From contig CAKPMY010000018.1 of NCBI GenBank assembly GCA_934168245.1, forward strand, positions 1 through 10,255: a stretch of 10,255 nucleotides of DNA. The letters run 5' to 3'. A program made the translations under genes and the position numbers. How positions within the stretch are numbered: position 1 is the first letter of the stretch; each line of letters opens with the position of its first letter. The notes beneath the pieces are model-generated. The model was not told the DNA's origin. It ran no database searches and saw only the letters and a list, made by a program, of their open reading frames with translations. This document shows positions 1 through 5,505 of the stretch, piece after piece. This stretch comes from an uncultured Bacilli bacterium (GTDB lineage: Bacteria; Bacillota_I; Bacilli_A; RF39; UBA660).

Positions 1-72
1 TGTTGATAATTACATTTTACTAGACTTATCGCATTTTTTATATATAAAAGGTCTCACATCAATTGTAACTCT

Positions 73-90
73 ACAAAAAAATTTTTTTGT
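73..90. repeat. perfect A7T7 palindrome upstream of the antisense RNA promoter
   Basis: The 18 bases read AC, seven A, seven T, GT, which is a perfect palindrome. A second AT palindrome (TTTTATATATAAAA) lies at 36-49. The A7T7 tract sits about 15 bp upstream of the -35 at 106-111, roughly -68 to -51 relative to the predicted start. It could therefore act as an intrinsically bent, UP-element-like sequence that boosts the antisense promoter. That role is inferred; in AT-rich DNA such tracts also arise by chance. Confidence 0.4.
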
Positions 91-105
91 GGCTGTAGTA
101 TGTGG

Positions 106-134
106 TTGAATTCGATAGGAGTTCATGGTATAAT
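106..134 (+). promoter_or_regulatory. sigma-A type promoter for the antisense (antitoxin) RNA
   Basis: The -35 is TTGAAT (106-111), the spacer is exactly 17 bp, and the -10 is a consensus TATAAT (129-134) preceded by TGG, which makes an extended -10. The predicted transcription start is near 141. No ORF with a ribosome site follows before the terminator at 213-246, so the product is read as a small RNA of about 105 nt. The promoter looks stronger than the opposing one at 388-416, as expected if the RNA is an antitoxin that must be made in excess. Confidence 0.75.
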
Positions 135-158
135 GAATACAGATGAAGGAAACTTCAT

Positions 159-196
159 AAAATAAAAAGGAACACTTAATTTAGCGGTTGAGTGTT
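159..196 (-). terminator. intrinsic terminator of the toxin mRNA (minus strand)
   Basis: Read on the minus strand, the arms AACACT.AA and TT.AGTGTT (196-188 and 179-171) form a stem interrupted by one C-A mismatch, with an 8-nt loop. After two C residues comes the U-rich tract TTTTTATTTT. The nearer hairpin at 213-239 has no U-tract in this direction, so the toxin mRNA most likely ends here, near 160, giving a transcript of about 220 nt. Confidence 0.5.
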
Positions 197-212
197 ACCT
201 TGTGTTTTGGGT

Positions 213-246
213 AATCACCTAACAACTAGTTAGGTGATTTTCTTTT
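213..246 (+). terminator. intrinsic terminator of the antisense RNA
   Basis: There is a perfect 11-bp stem, AATCACCTAAC (213-223) with GTTAGGTGATT (229-239), and a 5-nt loop, followed by TTCTTTT. It works well on the plus strand and sits just past the 3' end of the toxin ORF. The loop region contains the self-complementary AACTAGTT (224-231), so both opposing transcripts present a CUAG (YUNR, U-turn type) sequence that could start a kissing contact. Confidence 0.8.
214..225. repeat. direct repeat copy 1 of the toxin-antitoxin locus
   Basis: ATCACCTAACAA lies in the 5' arm and loop of the antisense RNA terminator. The same 12 bases recur at 358-369, inside the template of the toxin mRNA leader. 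In the par locus of plasmid pAD1, paired direct repeats play this role: they let the antisense RNA contact the toxin leader in addition to the shared terminator region. The identity is seen directly; the function is inferred by analogy. Confidence 0.7.
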
Positions 247-328
247 ATACTAAAACTATTAATAGTAGAAATAGTAAAAGGTAGATGATTATTACTAAAG
301 AAGTAATCAAAGAATCTTTCTTGTTCAT
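245..328 (-). CDS. small hydrophobic peptide, putative type I toxin (27 aa)
   Basis: The minus-strand ATG at 328-326 opens a 27-codon ORF ending with TAA at 247-245. An excellent ribosome site, AAAGGAGG (343-336), lies 7 nt upstream. The peptide has a short polar start (MNKKDS) and then one long run of Leu, Ile, Val and Phe from about residue 11 to the C-terminus, which is enough for one membrane span. A short polar segment plus a single transmembrane helix is typical of type I toxins such as TxpA, BsrG and Fst, which act at the membrane. It lacks the charged C-terminal tail of Fst and belongs to no family I can name. It has its own promoter (388-416) and a leader hairpin masking the ribosome site, and it is opposed by the antisense RNA at 141-246. 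Alternatives are a small membrane regulatory peptide or a holin-like peptide. The ORF and its signals are clear; toxicity is inferred. Confidence 0.7.
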   Translation of the reverse strand: MNKKDSLITSLVIIIYLLLFLLLIVLV

Positions 329-335
329 AATATCG

Positions 336-356
336 CCTCCTTTCCTAATAGAAAGG
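336..356 (-). promoter_or_regulatory. leader hairpin sequestering the toxin ribosome binding site
   Basis: In the toxin mRNA, CCTTTC (356-351) pairs with GAAAGG (344-339) around a 6-nt loop. The 3' arm is the first part of the ribosome site AAAGGAGG (343-336), so this stem would hide it. Fst mRNA uses a comparable leader stem-loop to keep translation low until antisense control fails. The hairpin starts only two bases after the direct repeat at 358-369, so antisense pairing there would extend up to its base. Confidence 0.6.
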
Positions 357-357
357 T

Positions 358-369
358 ATCACCTAACAA
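358..369. repeat. direct repeat copy 2, in the toxin mRNA leader
   Basis: This second copy of ATCACCTAACAA lies between the toxin transcription start (near 381 on the minus strand) and the ribosome-site hairpin. In the toxin mRNA it reads TTGTTAGGTGAT. It is complementary to the antisense RNA at 214-225, and also to the AATCACCTAAC arm of the hairpin in the toxin mRNA's own 3' region. Both intermolecular and long-range intramolecular pairing are therefore possible. Confidence 0.7.
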
Positions 370-387
370 TTAAATGTTCCGAGAATC

Positions 388-416
388 ATTCTATCAAGGA
401 ATAAGTAGAGATGCAA
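388..416 (-). promoter_or_regulatory. promoter of the toxin mRNA
   Basis: On the minus strand the -35 is TTGCAT (416-411), the spacer is 17 bp and the -10 is TAGAAT (393-388), preceded by TGA as an extended -10. The predicted start near 381 gives a 5' leader of about 53 nt. That is clearly longer than the 13-23 nt leaders predicted for most other genes here, which suits a leader used for RNA-level control. Confidence 0.65.
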
Positions 417-518
417 ATTGAGAAAAAGTGAAAAACATTAATTAATTGACTTAGATTTAGTAGTTTTATTATGTGTATTTAGGTAAATAGATGTTTCATT
501 TTAAGGTATTTTTGTATT

Positions 519-547
519 TTGACAAAATTATATAAAAATGATATTAT
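519..547 (+). promoter_or_regulatory. promoter of the RiPP operon
   Basis: A perfect -35 TTGACA (519-524), a 17-bp spacer and TATTAT (542-547) make this the best -35/-10 pair in the window apart from the missing TGn. The start is predicted near 554, immediately at the GGAGG ribosome site (554-558), so the leader is only about 13 nt. The roughly 100 bases upstream, back to the toxin promoter (417-518), show no gene. They hold only a weaker possible TTGACT (446-451) with a TATTAT at a poor 15-bp spacing. Confidence 0.75.
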
Positions 548-566
548 ATTTTTGGAGGTTGACGTT

Positions 567-662
567 ATGGAATTCTTTGATGATATTGTTCCAACTTATA
601 CATTCTCATGTGCCTGTGATGATCAAGGATGTCAAGGCTCTTGTCATAGTTGTGACAATTAA
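567..662 (+). CDS. cysteine-rich RiPP precursor peptide (31 aa)
   Basis: This small ORF starts at ATG 567, 8 nt after GGAGG (554-558), and ends at TAA 660-662. The first 14 residues are acidic and aromatic without cysteine (MEFFDDIVPTYTFS). The rest, CACDDQGCQGSCHSCDN, holds five cysteines at positions 15, 17, 22, 26 and 29, with small and polar residues between them. The next gene is a radical SAM/SPASM enzyme of the kind that makes thioether or carbon-carbon links in such peptides. That pairing is the hallmark of ranthipeptide (SCIFF-like) and related radical SAM RiPP systems. The peptide is shorter than SCIFF precursors and matches no named family that I recognise; the leader would be unusually short. 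A metal-binding mini-protein is the main alternative. The ORF, ribosome site and promoter are directly visible; the RiPP role is inferred from context. Confidence 0.75.
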   Translation: MEFFDDIVPTYTFSCACDDQGCQGSCHSCDN

Positions 663-676
663 TTTTCTAATTTAGT

Positions 677-706
677 AAGTTGTCTGTATTTTTATATAGG
701 CAACTT
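677..706 (+). terminator. attenuator-like hairpin between precursor and maturase
   Basis: Bases 677-688 pair with 695-706 in a 12-bp stem (two G-U pairs) around a 6-nt loop. It is followed only by TTTATTTATAG, a weak U-tract. It occupies the 68-nt gap between the peptide and maturase genes. A leaky terminator or RNA processing barrier here would keep the peptide mRNA abundant and the enzyme scarce, a common arrangement in RiPP operons. The stem is seen; partial termination is inferred. Confidence 0.55.
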
Positions 707-730
707 TATTTATAGAAGGGTGTAAGAGGT

Positions 731-2002
731 ATGAAGTATAAAAAATCTAAATATAATATTTTTGTTCCATATGAGGATTCAAAGACGATAATATTTAACT
801 CTTTAACTGGATCTATTGGTTTATTTGATGAAGATACTATGAAAAAATATAATAATGATACTTTTTCTGTAGAAGAGACTGAATTATTATTAAAAAAAGG
901 TATATTAGTTGATCATAATTATGATGAATTAAGTAAAATTAATAATGACCGTGTTAATGGGATAAAATATACTAAAGGAAAATTTATAAGGGTATGGACA
1001 ACATCGGCATGTAATGCACGTTGTTATTATTGTTTTGAAAAGGGTATAGCAACTACTAAAATGACAAAAGAGACAGCAGATCAGTTAGTTACTTTTATTG
1101 ATAATATGTTAAATGATGGAGATAAATTAACTTTTGAGTGGTTTGGTGGAGAGCCTTTATTAAATGTAGAAATTATAGACTATATTATTGATAAACTTGA
1201 ACCTATTTGTGCTCAAAAGAAATGTAAATTAACTAGTACGATTATTAGTAATGGTAGTCTTATAACAGAAGAAATTGTTAATAAAATGATTAAAAAGTGG
1301 AATGTTAGTTATATTCAAATAACTCTTGATGGAGATAAATATGACTATGATAGAATTAAAAATTATTTTAATCCTAAAAAATTTAATTTTGATAAAATTA
1401 TTGAGAATATAAAATTATTATCTAAAAATAATATACATGTGTCTATTAGAATGAATTATGATACGAATAATTATGATAGTTTAAATAATTTGATTGATTA
1501 CTTATATAAGGAGTTGACAGGTTTTAAAAATATTTTCTATTATGTGTATCCGATATGGAGTTCATTAAATGATAAAGATGATTCTAGATTTATTTCTCAG
1601 TCATTTGCTGATGATAAATTATTATTACTATTACAAAAAATAGCTTCGTATAAATTAACTCCAATTCGTGAACTTGCACGATTAAATTATAAAGTAAATC
1701 AATGTGTATCATGTAATATTAATAGTTATACGGTTTTACCAGATGGTAAGTTAGCAAAGTGTAGTGAAACGTTTAGACAAGAAATTGGCGATATTTGGAA
1801 TGGTGTTACCGATATTGATGCATATAATTATTGGACTAATACAGGATTAGATAATAAGTGTGAAGAGTGTGTTTATTTACCATTGTGTCAAGGTGGATGT
1901 AGGTCTTCATATTTTACGGAGATGCCACAATGTTTTGTGTATAAAGATATATTAGATGAAATTTTGAAATGGTATGTTTCTGATTTAAAAAAGCATAAAT
2001 AG
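731..2002 (+). CDS. radical SAM/SPASM peptide maturase
   Basis: This 423-residue enzyme very probably modifies the 31-residue cysteine-rich peptide encoded just upstream. Residues 1-80 form a non-catalytic N-terminal region such as is used for peptide recognition in this class. C94-x3-C98-x2-C101 (CNARCYYCFE) is the radical SAM motif that binds the [4Fe-4S] cluster cleaving S-adenosylmethionine, and FGGEPLL (138-144) is the conserved SAM-contact motif. The C-terminal SPASM domain has C325, C328, C344, then C377-x2-C380-x5-C386-x3-C390 and a final C401, the set expected to bind two auxiliary clusters. Length and layout fit maturases of ranthipeptides and other sactipeptide-like products. Start 731 has GAAGGG at 715-720, 10 nt upstream. 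The gene is co-transcribed with the peptide through a 12-bp hairpin and ends inside a terminator. The exact bond formed cannot be told from sequence. Anaerobic SMASE-type (sulfatase-maturing) enzymes look similar, but no sulfatase is present here. Confidence 0.85.
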   Translation: MKYKKSKYNIFVPYEDSKTIIFNSLTGSIGLFDEDTMKKYNNDTFSVEETELLLKKGILVDHNYDELSKINNDRVNGIKYTKGKFIRVWTTSACNARCYYCFEKGIATTKMTKETADQLVTFIDNMLNDGDKLTFEWFGGEPLLNVEIIDYIIDKLEPICAQKKCKLTSTIISNGSLITEEIVNKMIKKWNVSYIQITLDGDKYDYDRIKNYFNPKKFNFDKIIENIKLLSKNNIHVSIRMNYDTNNYDSLNNLIDYLYKELTGFKNIFYYVYPIWSSLNDKDDSRFISQSFADDKLLLLLQKIASYKLTPIRELARLNYKVNQCVSCNINSYTVLPDGKLAKCSETFRQEIGDIWNGVTDIDAYNYWTNTGLDNKCEECVYLPLCQGGCRSSYFTEMPQCFVYKDILDEILKWYVSDLKKHK

Positions 2003-2021
2003 TTGTCATTTATGTTTTTTT
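1994..2021 (+). terminator. terminator of the RiPP operon
   Basis: CATAAAT (1994-2000) pairs with ATTTATG (2008-2014), followed by seven T. The preceding AAAAAAG can extend the stem into the U-tract. The maturase stop codon (2000-2002) lies in the stem and loop, so gene end and terminator are fused. Confidence 0.75.
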
Positions 2022-2025
2022 AGTT

Positions 2026-2054
2026 TTACTAATCATTGGTGATTATGTTATAAT
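2026..2054 (+). promoter_or_regulatory. promoter of the lepA-hemW operon
   Basis: A consensus TATAAT (2049-2054) with TGT in front (extended -10) lies 17 bp from a weak -35, TTACTA (2026-2031). The predicted start near 2061 leaves a leader of about 15 nt. It also lies downstream of the TTG at 2058, which argues that translation of lepA begins at the ATG at 2076. Confidence 0.65.
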
Positions 2055-2075
2055 TATTTGGCGAGGAAGATGTAT

Positions 2076-3872
2076 ATGAAACAGGAAAATATTAGAAATT
2101 TTTGTATTATAGCACATATTGATCATGGTAAAAGTACTTTAGCAGATCGAATACTTGAGATTACTGGGGCTATACAAAAACGTGAATTAAAAGAGCAGAT
2201 GCTTGATTCTATGGATATAGAAAGAGAAAGAGGCATTACAATTAAATTAAATGCAGTACAACTTACTTATAAATATAATAATGAAGAGTATTATTTACAC
2301 TTAATAGATACTCCAGGACATGTTGATTTTTCTTATGAAGTAAGTCGTAGTTTAGCAGCCTGTGAAGGGGCTATACTTGTAGTTGATGCTGCTCAGGGAA
2401 TTGAGGCACAAACACTTGCTAACTTGTACTTGGCACTTGATAATAATTTAACGATTATTCCTGTAATTAATAAGATAGATTTACCATCTGCAGATGTAGA
2501 TAAAGTTATTGAAGAGTTGGAGATGATAGGTTTTTCTAAAGATGAGATAATTTTAACTAGTGCAAAGAATGGTATAGGTATTAAAGAATTAGTAGAGGCT
2601 GTTATAGAAAAAGTTCCGGCTCCTACAGGAGATATAAATAATAAATTACAAGGATTGATATTTGATAGTTTATTTGATGCTTATAAGGGAGTAGTTGTTT
2701 CTGTTAGAATAGTTAATGGTAAATTAAAAGTAGGAGATACTATTAAGATGATGGAGACTGGGGCTACGTATGAAGTTACATCAATTCATATTAATACGCC
2801 TAAAGAAGTTAAGAAAAGTGAATTAGTAGCCGGAGAAGTTGGGTTTATTTGTGCTAGTATTAAGACTATTAGTGATATTAGAGTAGGAGATACTATTACT
2901 TTGGCAAAGAATCCAGCAGAGGAGAGGTTGCCTGGATATAAGCCAATGAAATCTATGGTTTTTTGTGGAGTTTATCCGATTGATACTTCTAAGTTTGAAG
3001 ATTTAAGAGAAGCCTTAGAGAAATTAAAATTAAATGATGCATCACTTGTATTTGAACCAGAAACTTCATCAGCACTTGGATTTGGTTTTAGATGCGGTTT
3101 TTTAGGACTATTACATTTAGAAATAGTAAAAGAGAGAGTTACTAGGGAATTTAATATAGATTTAATTACAACTGCACCTTCTGTTGTGTATGAGGCGGTT
3201 TTAAATAATGATGAGAAAATGTTAGTAGATGCTCCTAATAAATTACCAGATAAGGGTAAGATTAAAGAAGTACTTGAACCATTTATTAAAACTAGTATAT
3301 TTACACCAAAAGAATATATTGGTTCTATTATGAAGTTATGTCAAGATAAACGAGGAGTTTATTTAAGTATGGAGTATATTGATACGAGTAGAGTTAATAT
3401 ACATTATGAATTACCTTTATCAGAGATTGTATATGATTTTTTTGATAAGTTAAAATCTTATACTAAGGGTTATGCATCATTTGATTATGAAATGGTTGGA
3501 TATAAGCCAAGTGAATTAGTAAAGATGGATATTTTATTAAATGGAGAAGCTGTTGATGCTTTAAGTGTAATTGTTCATAAAGACTTTGCTTATCAGCGGG
3601 GTAGATGTGTAGTTGAAAAGTTAAAAGAATCTATTCCTAGACAGTTATTTGAAGTACCAATTCAAGCAGCGATAGGTAATCATGTTATTGCGAGAAGTAC
3701 GGTTAAAGCCCTTAGAAAAGATGTTTTGGCTAAATGTTATGGTGGAGATGTTACACGTAAGAAGAAACTTCTAGAGAAACAAAAAGAAGGTAAAAAGAGA
3801 ATGAAACAAATAGGTAGTGTTGAATTACCACAAGAAGCATTTATGAGTGTTTTAAGCATGGATGAGGAGTGA
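2076..3872 (+). CDS. lepA: elongation factor 4 (LepA), ribosome-associated GTPase
   Basis: LepA is a translational GTPase that binds the ribosome and affects translocation and subunit maturation. The 598 residues match the usual length of about 600. The GTPase motifs are in order: AHIDHGKS (13-20), the switch region with RERGITIK, DTPGH, and NKID. EF-G-like domains II and III/V follow, then the LepA-specific C-terminal domain rich in Lys and Arg (VTRKKKLLEKQKEGKKR). I chose ATG 2076 because GAGG (2063-2066) is 9 nt upstream and the protein then begins MKQENIRNF, in line with the family. An in-frame TTG at 2058 and ATG at 2070 would add a few residues but suit the promoter and ribosome site less well. 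It is the first gene of an operon with hemW, an arrangement common in Bacillota, although the heat-shock genes that often follow are absent here. Confidence 0.97.
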   Translation: MKQENIRNFCIIAHIDHGKSTLADRILEITGAIQKRELKEQMLDSMDIERERGITIKLNAVQLTYKYNNEEYYLHLIDTPGHVDFSYEVSRSLAACEGAILVVDAAQGIEAQTLANLYLALDNNLTIIPVINKIDLPSADVDKVIEELEMIGFSKDEIILTSAKNGIGIKELVEAVIEKVPAPTGDINNKLQGLIFDSLFDAYKGVVVSVRIVNGKLKVGDTIKMMETGATYEVTSIHINTPKEVKKSELVAGEVGFICASIKTISDIRVGDTITLAKNPAEERLPGYKPMKSMVFCGVYPIDTSKFEDLREALEKLKLNDASLVFEPETSSALGFGFRCGFLGLLHLEIVKERVTREFNIDLITTAPSVVYEAVLNNDEKMLVDAPNKLPDKGKIKEVLEPFIKTSIFTPKEYIGSIMKLCQDKRGVYLSMEYIDTSRVNIHYELPLSEIVYDFFDKLKSYTKGYASFDYEMVGYKPSELVKMDILLNGEAVDALSVIVHKDFAYQRGRCVVEKLKESIPRQLFEVPIQAAIGNHVIARSTVKALRKDVLAKCYGGDVTRKKKLLEKQKEGKKRMKQIGSVELPQEAFMSVLSMDEE

Positions 3873-3877
3873 TTTTT

Positions 3878-4408
3878 GTGACAAATGAGGAACTTATTAT
3901 GATTGCTAATGATTATTTAGCAGGATATACAATGGAAGAGTTAGGAATTAAATATGGAGTTTCTAAACCAACTATTGTAAGAAATTTATCTGGTAAACAA
4001 AAAATAAAATTACCAAGTGAGTTACAAGAACAAGTCGATGCTAGAAAACAACTTAATTGGATAACATCTAAGGCTAATAAGGGAAATTTAGGACATTATA
4101 AGTATACGATAGAAGAAGTAAGAGAAATGGCTATGGAGTTAGCAACAACACATTGTACTTTAAGAGAATTGGGAGAAAAAGTTGGGGCTAATCCAGCGAC
4201 GTTATTTAATAATTTTACAGAAGAAGGACTTGGAAGAGAATTGTATGAACAAGTACAACTAGTGTATAAAGAAAATAAAGAATTAAAAGCATTTGTTGGT
4301 TCTAGTGGGACTGTTAGTAGTAAAGAAGAATTAGCAAGTATGTTAGTAGAAAAAATGGCAAATACGAGTAGTGTTGCTGTTAATAGTGAAAGACCTGTAA
4401 AAAAATGA
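3878..4408 (+). CDS. tandem HTH protein resembling SpoIIID
   Basis: This is a likely DNA-binding protein of 176 residues. Two helix-turn-helix units are visible: residues 17-39 (YTMEELGIKYGVSKPTIVRN) and about 93-113 (CTLRELGEKVGANPATLFNN). The first unit plus the segment to about residue 75 resembles SpoIIID, including the 'GVSK-T' recognition helix and the following helix-rich stretch that ends near HYKY. The second unit looks like a diverged copy. The last 40 residues are polar and probably disordered. GTG 3878 is preferred because GAGGAG (3864-3869) lies 8 nt upstream. A GTG at 3869 would add three residues and overlap the lepA stop. The gene lies between lepA and hemW, overlapping hemW by 4 bases (ATGA), so it is translationally coupled to it. 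Its targets and any link to sporulation are unknown; a structural nucleoid role is possible. Confidence 0.7.
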   Translation: MTNEELIMIANDYLAGYTMEELGIKYGVSKPTIVRNLSGKQKIKLPSELQEQVDARKQLNWITSKANKGNLGHYKYTIEEVREMAMELATTHCTLRELGEKVGANPATLFNNFTEEGLGRELYEQVQLVYKENKELKAFVGSSGTVSSKEELASMLVEKMANTSSVAVNSERPVKK

Positions 4409-5505
4409 GATCAGTATATATACATATACCATTTTGTGAAAAGATTTGTTCTTATTGTGATTTTTGTAAAGTTTTATATAATAGTGAATTAGTAGATAGG
4501 TATTTAGATAGTTTAGAAGAAGAAATTAAAAGTAATTATTTAGGTGATGTAATTAATACAATATATATAGGTGGCGGTACTCCTAGTAGTTTAAGTCTTT
4601 TACAGTTAGAAAGACTATTTAAGATGATTAGTATTTTTAAGAAAAGTGATGATATAGAATTTACAATAGAGGCTAATTTTGAAAGTACTAATAAAGAGAA
4701 GATAGATTTATTTAAAAAGTATGGAGTAAATAGAATTAGTTTTGGACTTGAAAGTACGAATAAAAAACATTTAGATTTTTTGAAGAGGGATTTTGATAGG
4801 TGCCATGTTAGTGATATTGTTAAGTACGCTAAAATGGTAGGACTTGATAATATAAATATTGATTTAATTTATGCACTAGAGAATCAAACTATCGAAGAGT
4901 TAAAAGAAGATTTAGACTTTATTATTAGTTTAGATATTAAACATATTTCTACGTATTCATTAATAATAGAGAAGAATACTTTACTTAGTGTGTTAGGTAC
5001 TAAGAATATTTCAGAAGATATGGATTTTGAAATGTATAGATTTATTTGTAAGTATTTAAAAAACAATAATTTTAAACATTATGAGATTAGTAATTTTTGT
5101 AAGGATTGGTATTATTCTAGACATAATACAGTTTATTGGAAAAATTTAGAATATTATGGATTTGGATTAGGTGCTAGTTCTTATATTGAGAGTAAGAGAA
5201 GTACTAATACAAGATCATTTAATAAGTATTTTTCTAAGAAGTGTGTTTCTAGTGTTGAAGAAGTTAGTGATAAAGACTTGATGGAATATGAAGTTATGCT
5301 TGGATTAAGACTAAGTGAGGGAATTGATAAGAAGAAGTTTAGAAATAGATTTGGTAAAAGAATAGATGAGTGTTATAATTATAATGAACTTATAGATAAT
5401 GGTTTTATTATTGATGATGAGGATAAGTTATTTATTCCGGAAGAGAAGTTTTATGTGAGTAATGAAGTCATTGTTAAGTTTATTGAAGGAGAGAAGTATG
5501 AGTAA
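4405..5505 (+). CDS. hemW: HemW-like radical SAM heme chaperone
   Basis: HemW is a radical SAM protein of the HemN family that binds heme and is thought to pass it to target proteins; many members were mislabelled as coproporphyrinogen III oxidase. The signature YIHIPFCEKICSYCDF (5-20) carries C11-x3-C15-x2-C18 for the [4Fe-4S] cluster. It lacks the CxxxCxxCxC pattern of true HemN oxidases, although an extra C21 follows two residues later. GGGTPS (56-61), the RISFGLES strand, an NIDLIYAL segment and HNTVYW followed by GFGLGASSY are all HemW-type motifs. The 366 residues are close to the usual 370-380. The start overlaps the previous stop (ATGA), with no clear ribosome site, so expression probably depends on translational coupling. 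The 3' end overlaps the next gene by 8 bases. Family assignment is firm; heme delivery itself is not testable from the sequence. Confidence 0.9.
   Translation: MRSVYIHIPFCEKICSYCDFCKVLYNSELVDRYLDSLEEEIKSNYLGDVINTIYIGGGTPSSLSLLQLERLFKMISIFKKSDDIEFTIEANFESTNKEKIDLFKKYGVNRISFGLESTNKKHLDFLKRDFDRCHVSDIVKYAKMVGLDNINIDLIYALENQTIEELKEDLDFIISLDIKHISTYSLIIEKNTLLSVLGTKNISEDMDFEMYRFICKYLKNNNFKHYEISNFCKDWYYSRHNTVYWKNLEYYGFGLGASSYIESKRSTNTRSFNKYFSKKCVSSVEEVSDKDLMEYEVMLGLRLSEGIDKKKFRNRFGKRIDECYNYNELIDNGFIIDDEDKLFIPEEKFYVSNEVIVKFIEGEKYE

Larger units (their letters stand above)
141..246 (+). ncRNA. putative antisense antitoxin RNA of a type I toxin-antitoxin pair
   Basis: The RNA is predicted from a good promoter (106-134) and a strong intrinsic terminator (213-246), with no credible coding sequence between them. 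Three hairpins follow one another. The first is a 6-bp stem capped by a GAAA tetraloop (143-158). The second has a 9-bp stem with one G-U pair (171-196). The third is the 11-bp terminator stem. The RNA is fully complementary to the 3' end of the convergent peptide mRNA over about 85 nt, including its stop codon. It also carries ATCACCTAACAA (214-225), which occurs again in the same orientation at 358-369, so it can pair with the toxin 5' leader as well. This geometry matches Fst/par and TxpA/RatA. It could instead be an unrelated structured small RNA; expression is not shown by sequence alone. Confidence 0.65.

Noticed and set aside
2..109. Open frame from the left edge to TGA at 107-109, possibly the 3' end of an upstream gene
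   Set aside because: Only 35 codons are visible, no family is recognisable, the region is AT-palindrome rich, and the frame runs into the -35 of the antisense promoter. It cannot be supported without sequence to the left.
133..165. Tiny ORFs starting at ATG 133 and ATG 143 in the antisense RNA region
   Set aside because: The first starts before the predicted transcription start. The second encodes five residues and coincides with the GAAA-tetraloop hairpin. Neither has a ribosome site.
446..472. TTGACT...TATTAT as an additional promoter upstream of the RiPP operon
   Set aside because: The spacing is only 15 bp, and the TTGACA-17-TATTAT promoter at 519-547 is much better and closer to the gene.
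4884..5066. Minus-strand ORF within hemW
   Set aside because: It lies wholly inside a confidently assigned gene, has no ribosome site and shows the low-complexity composition of antisense AT-rich coding DNA.
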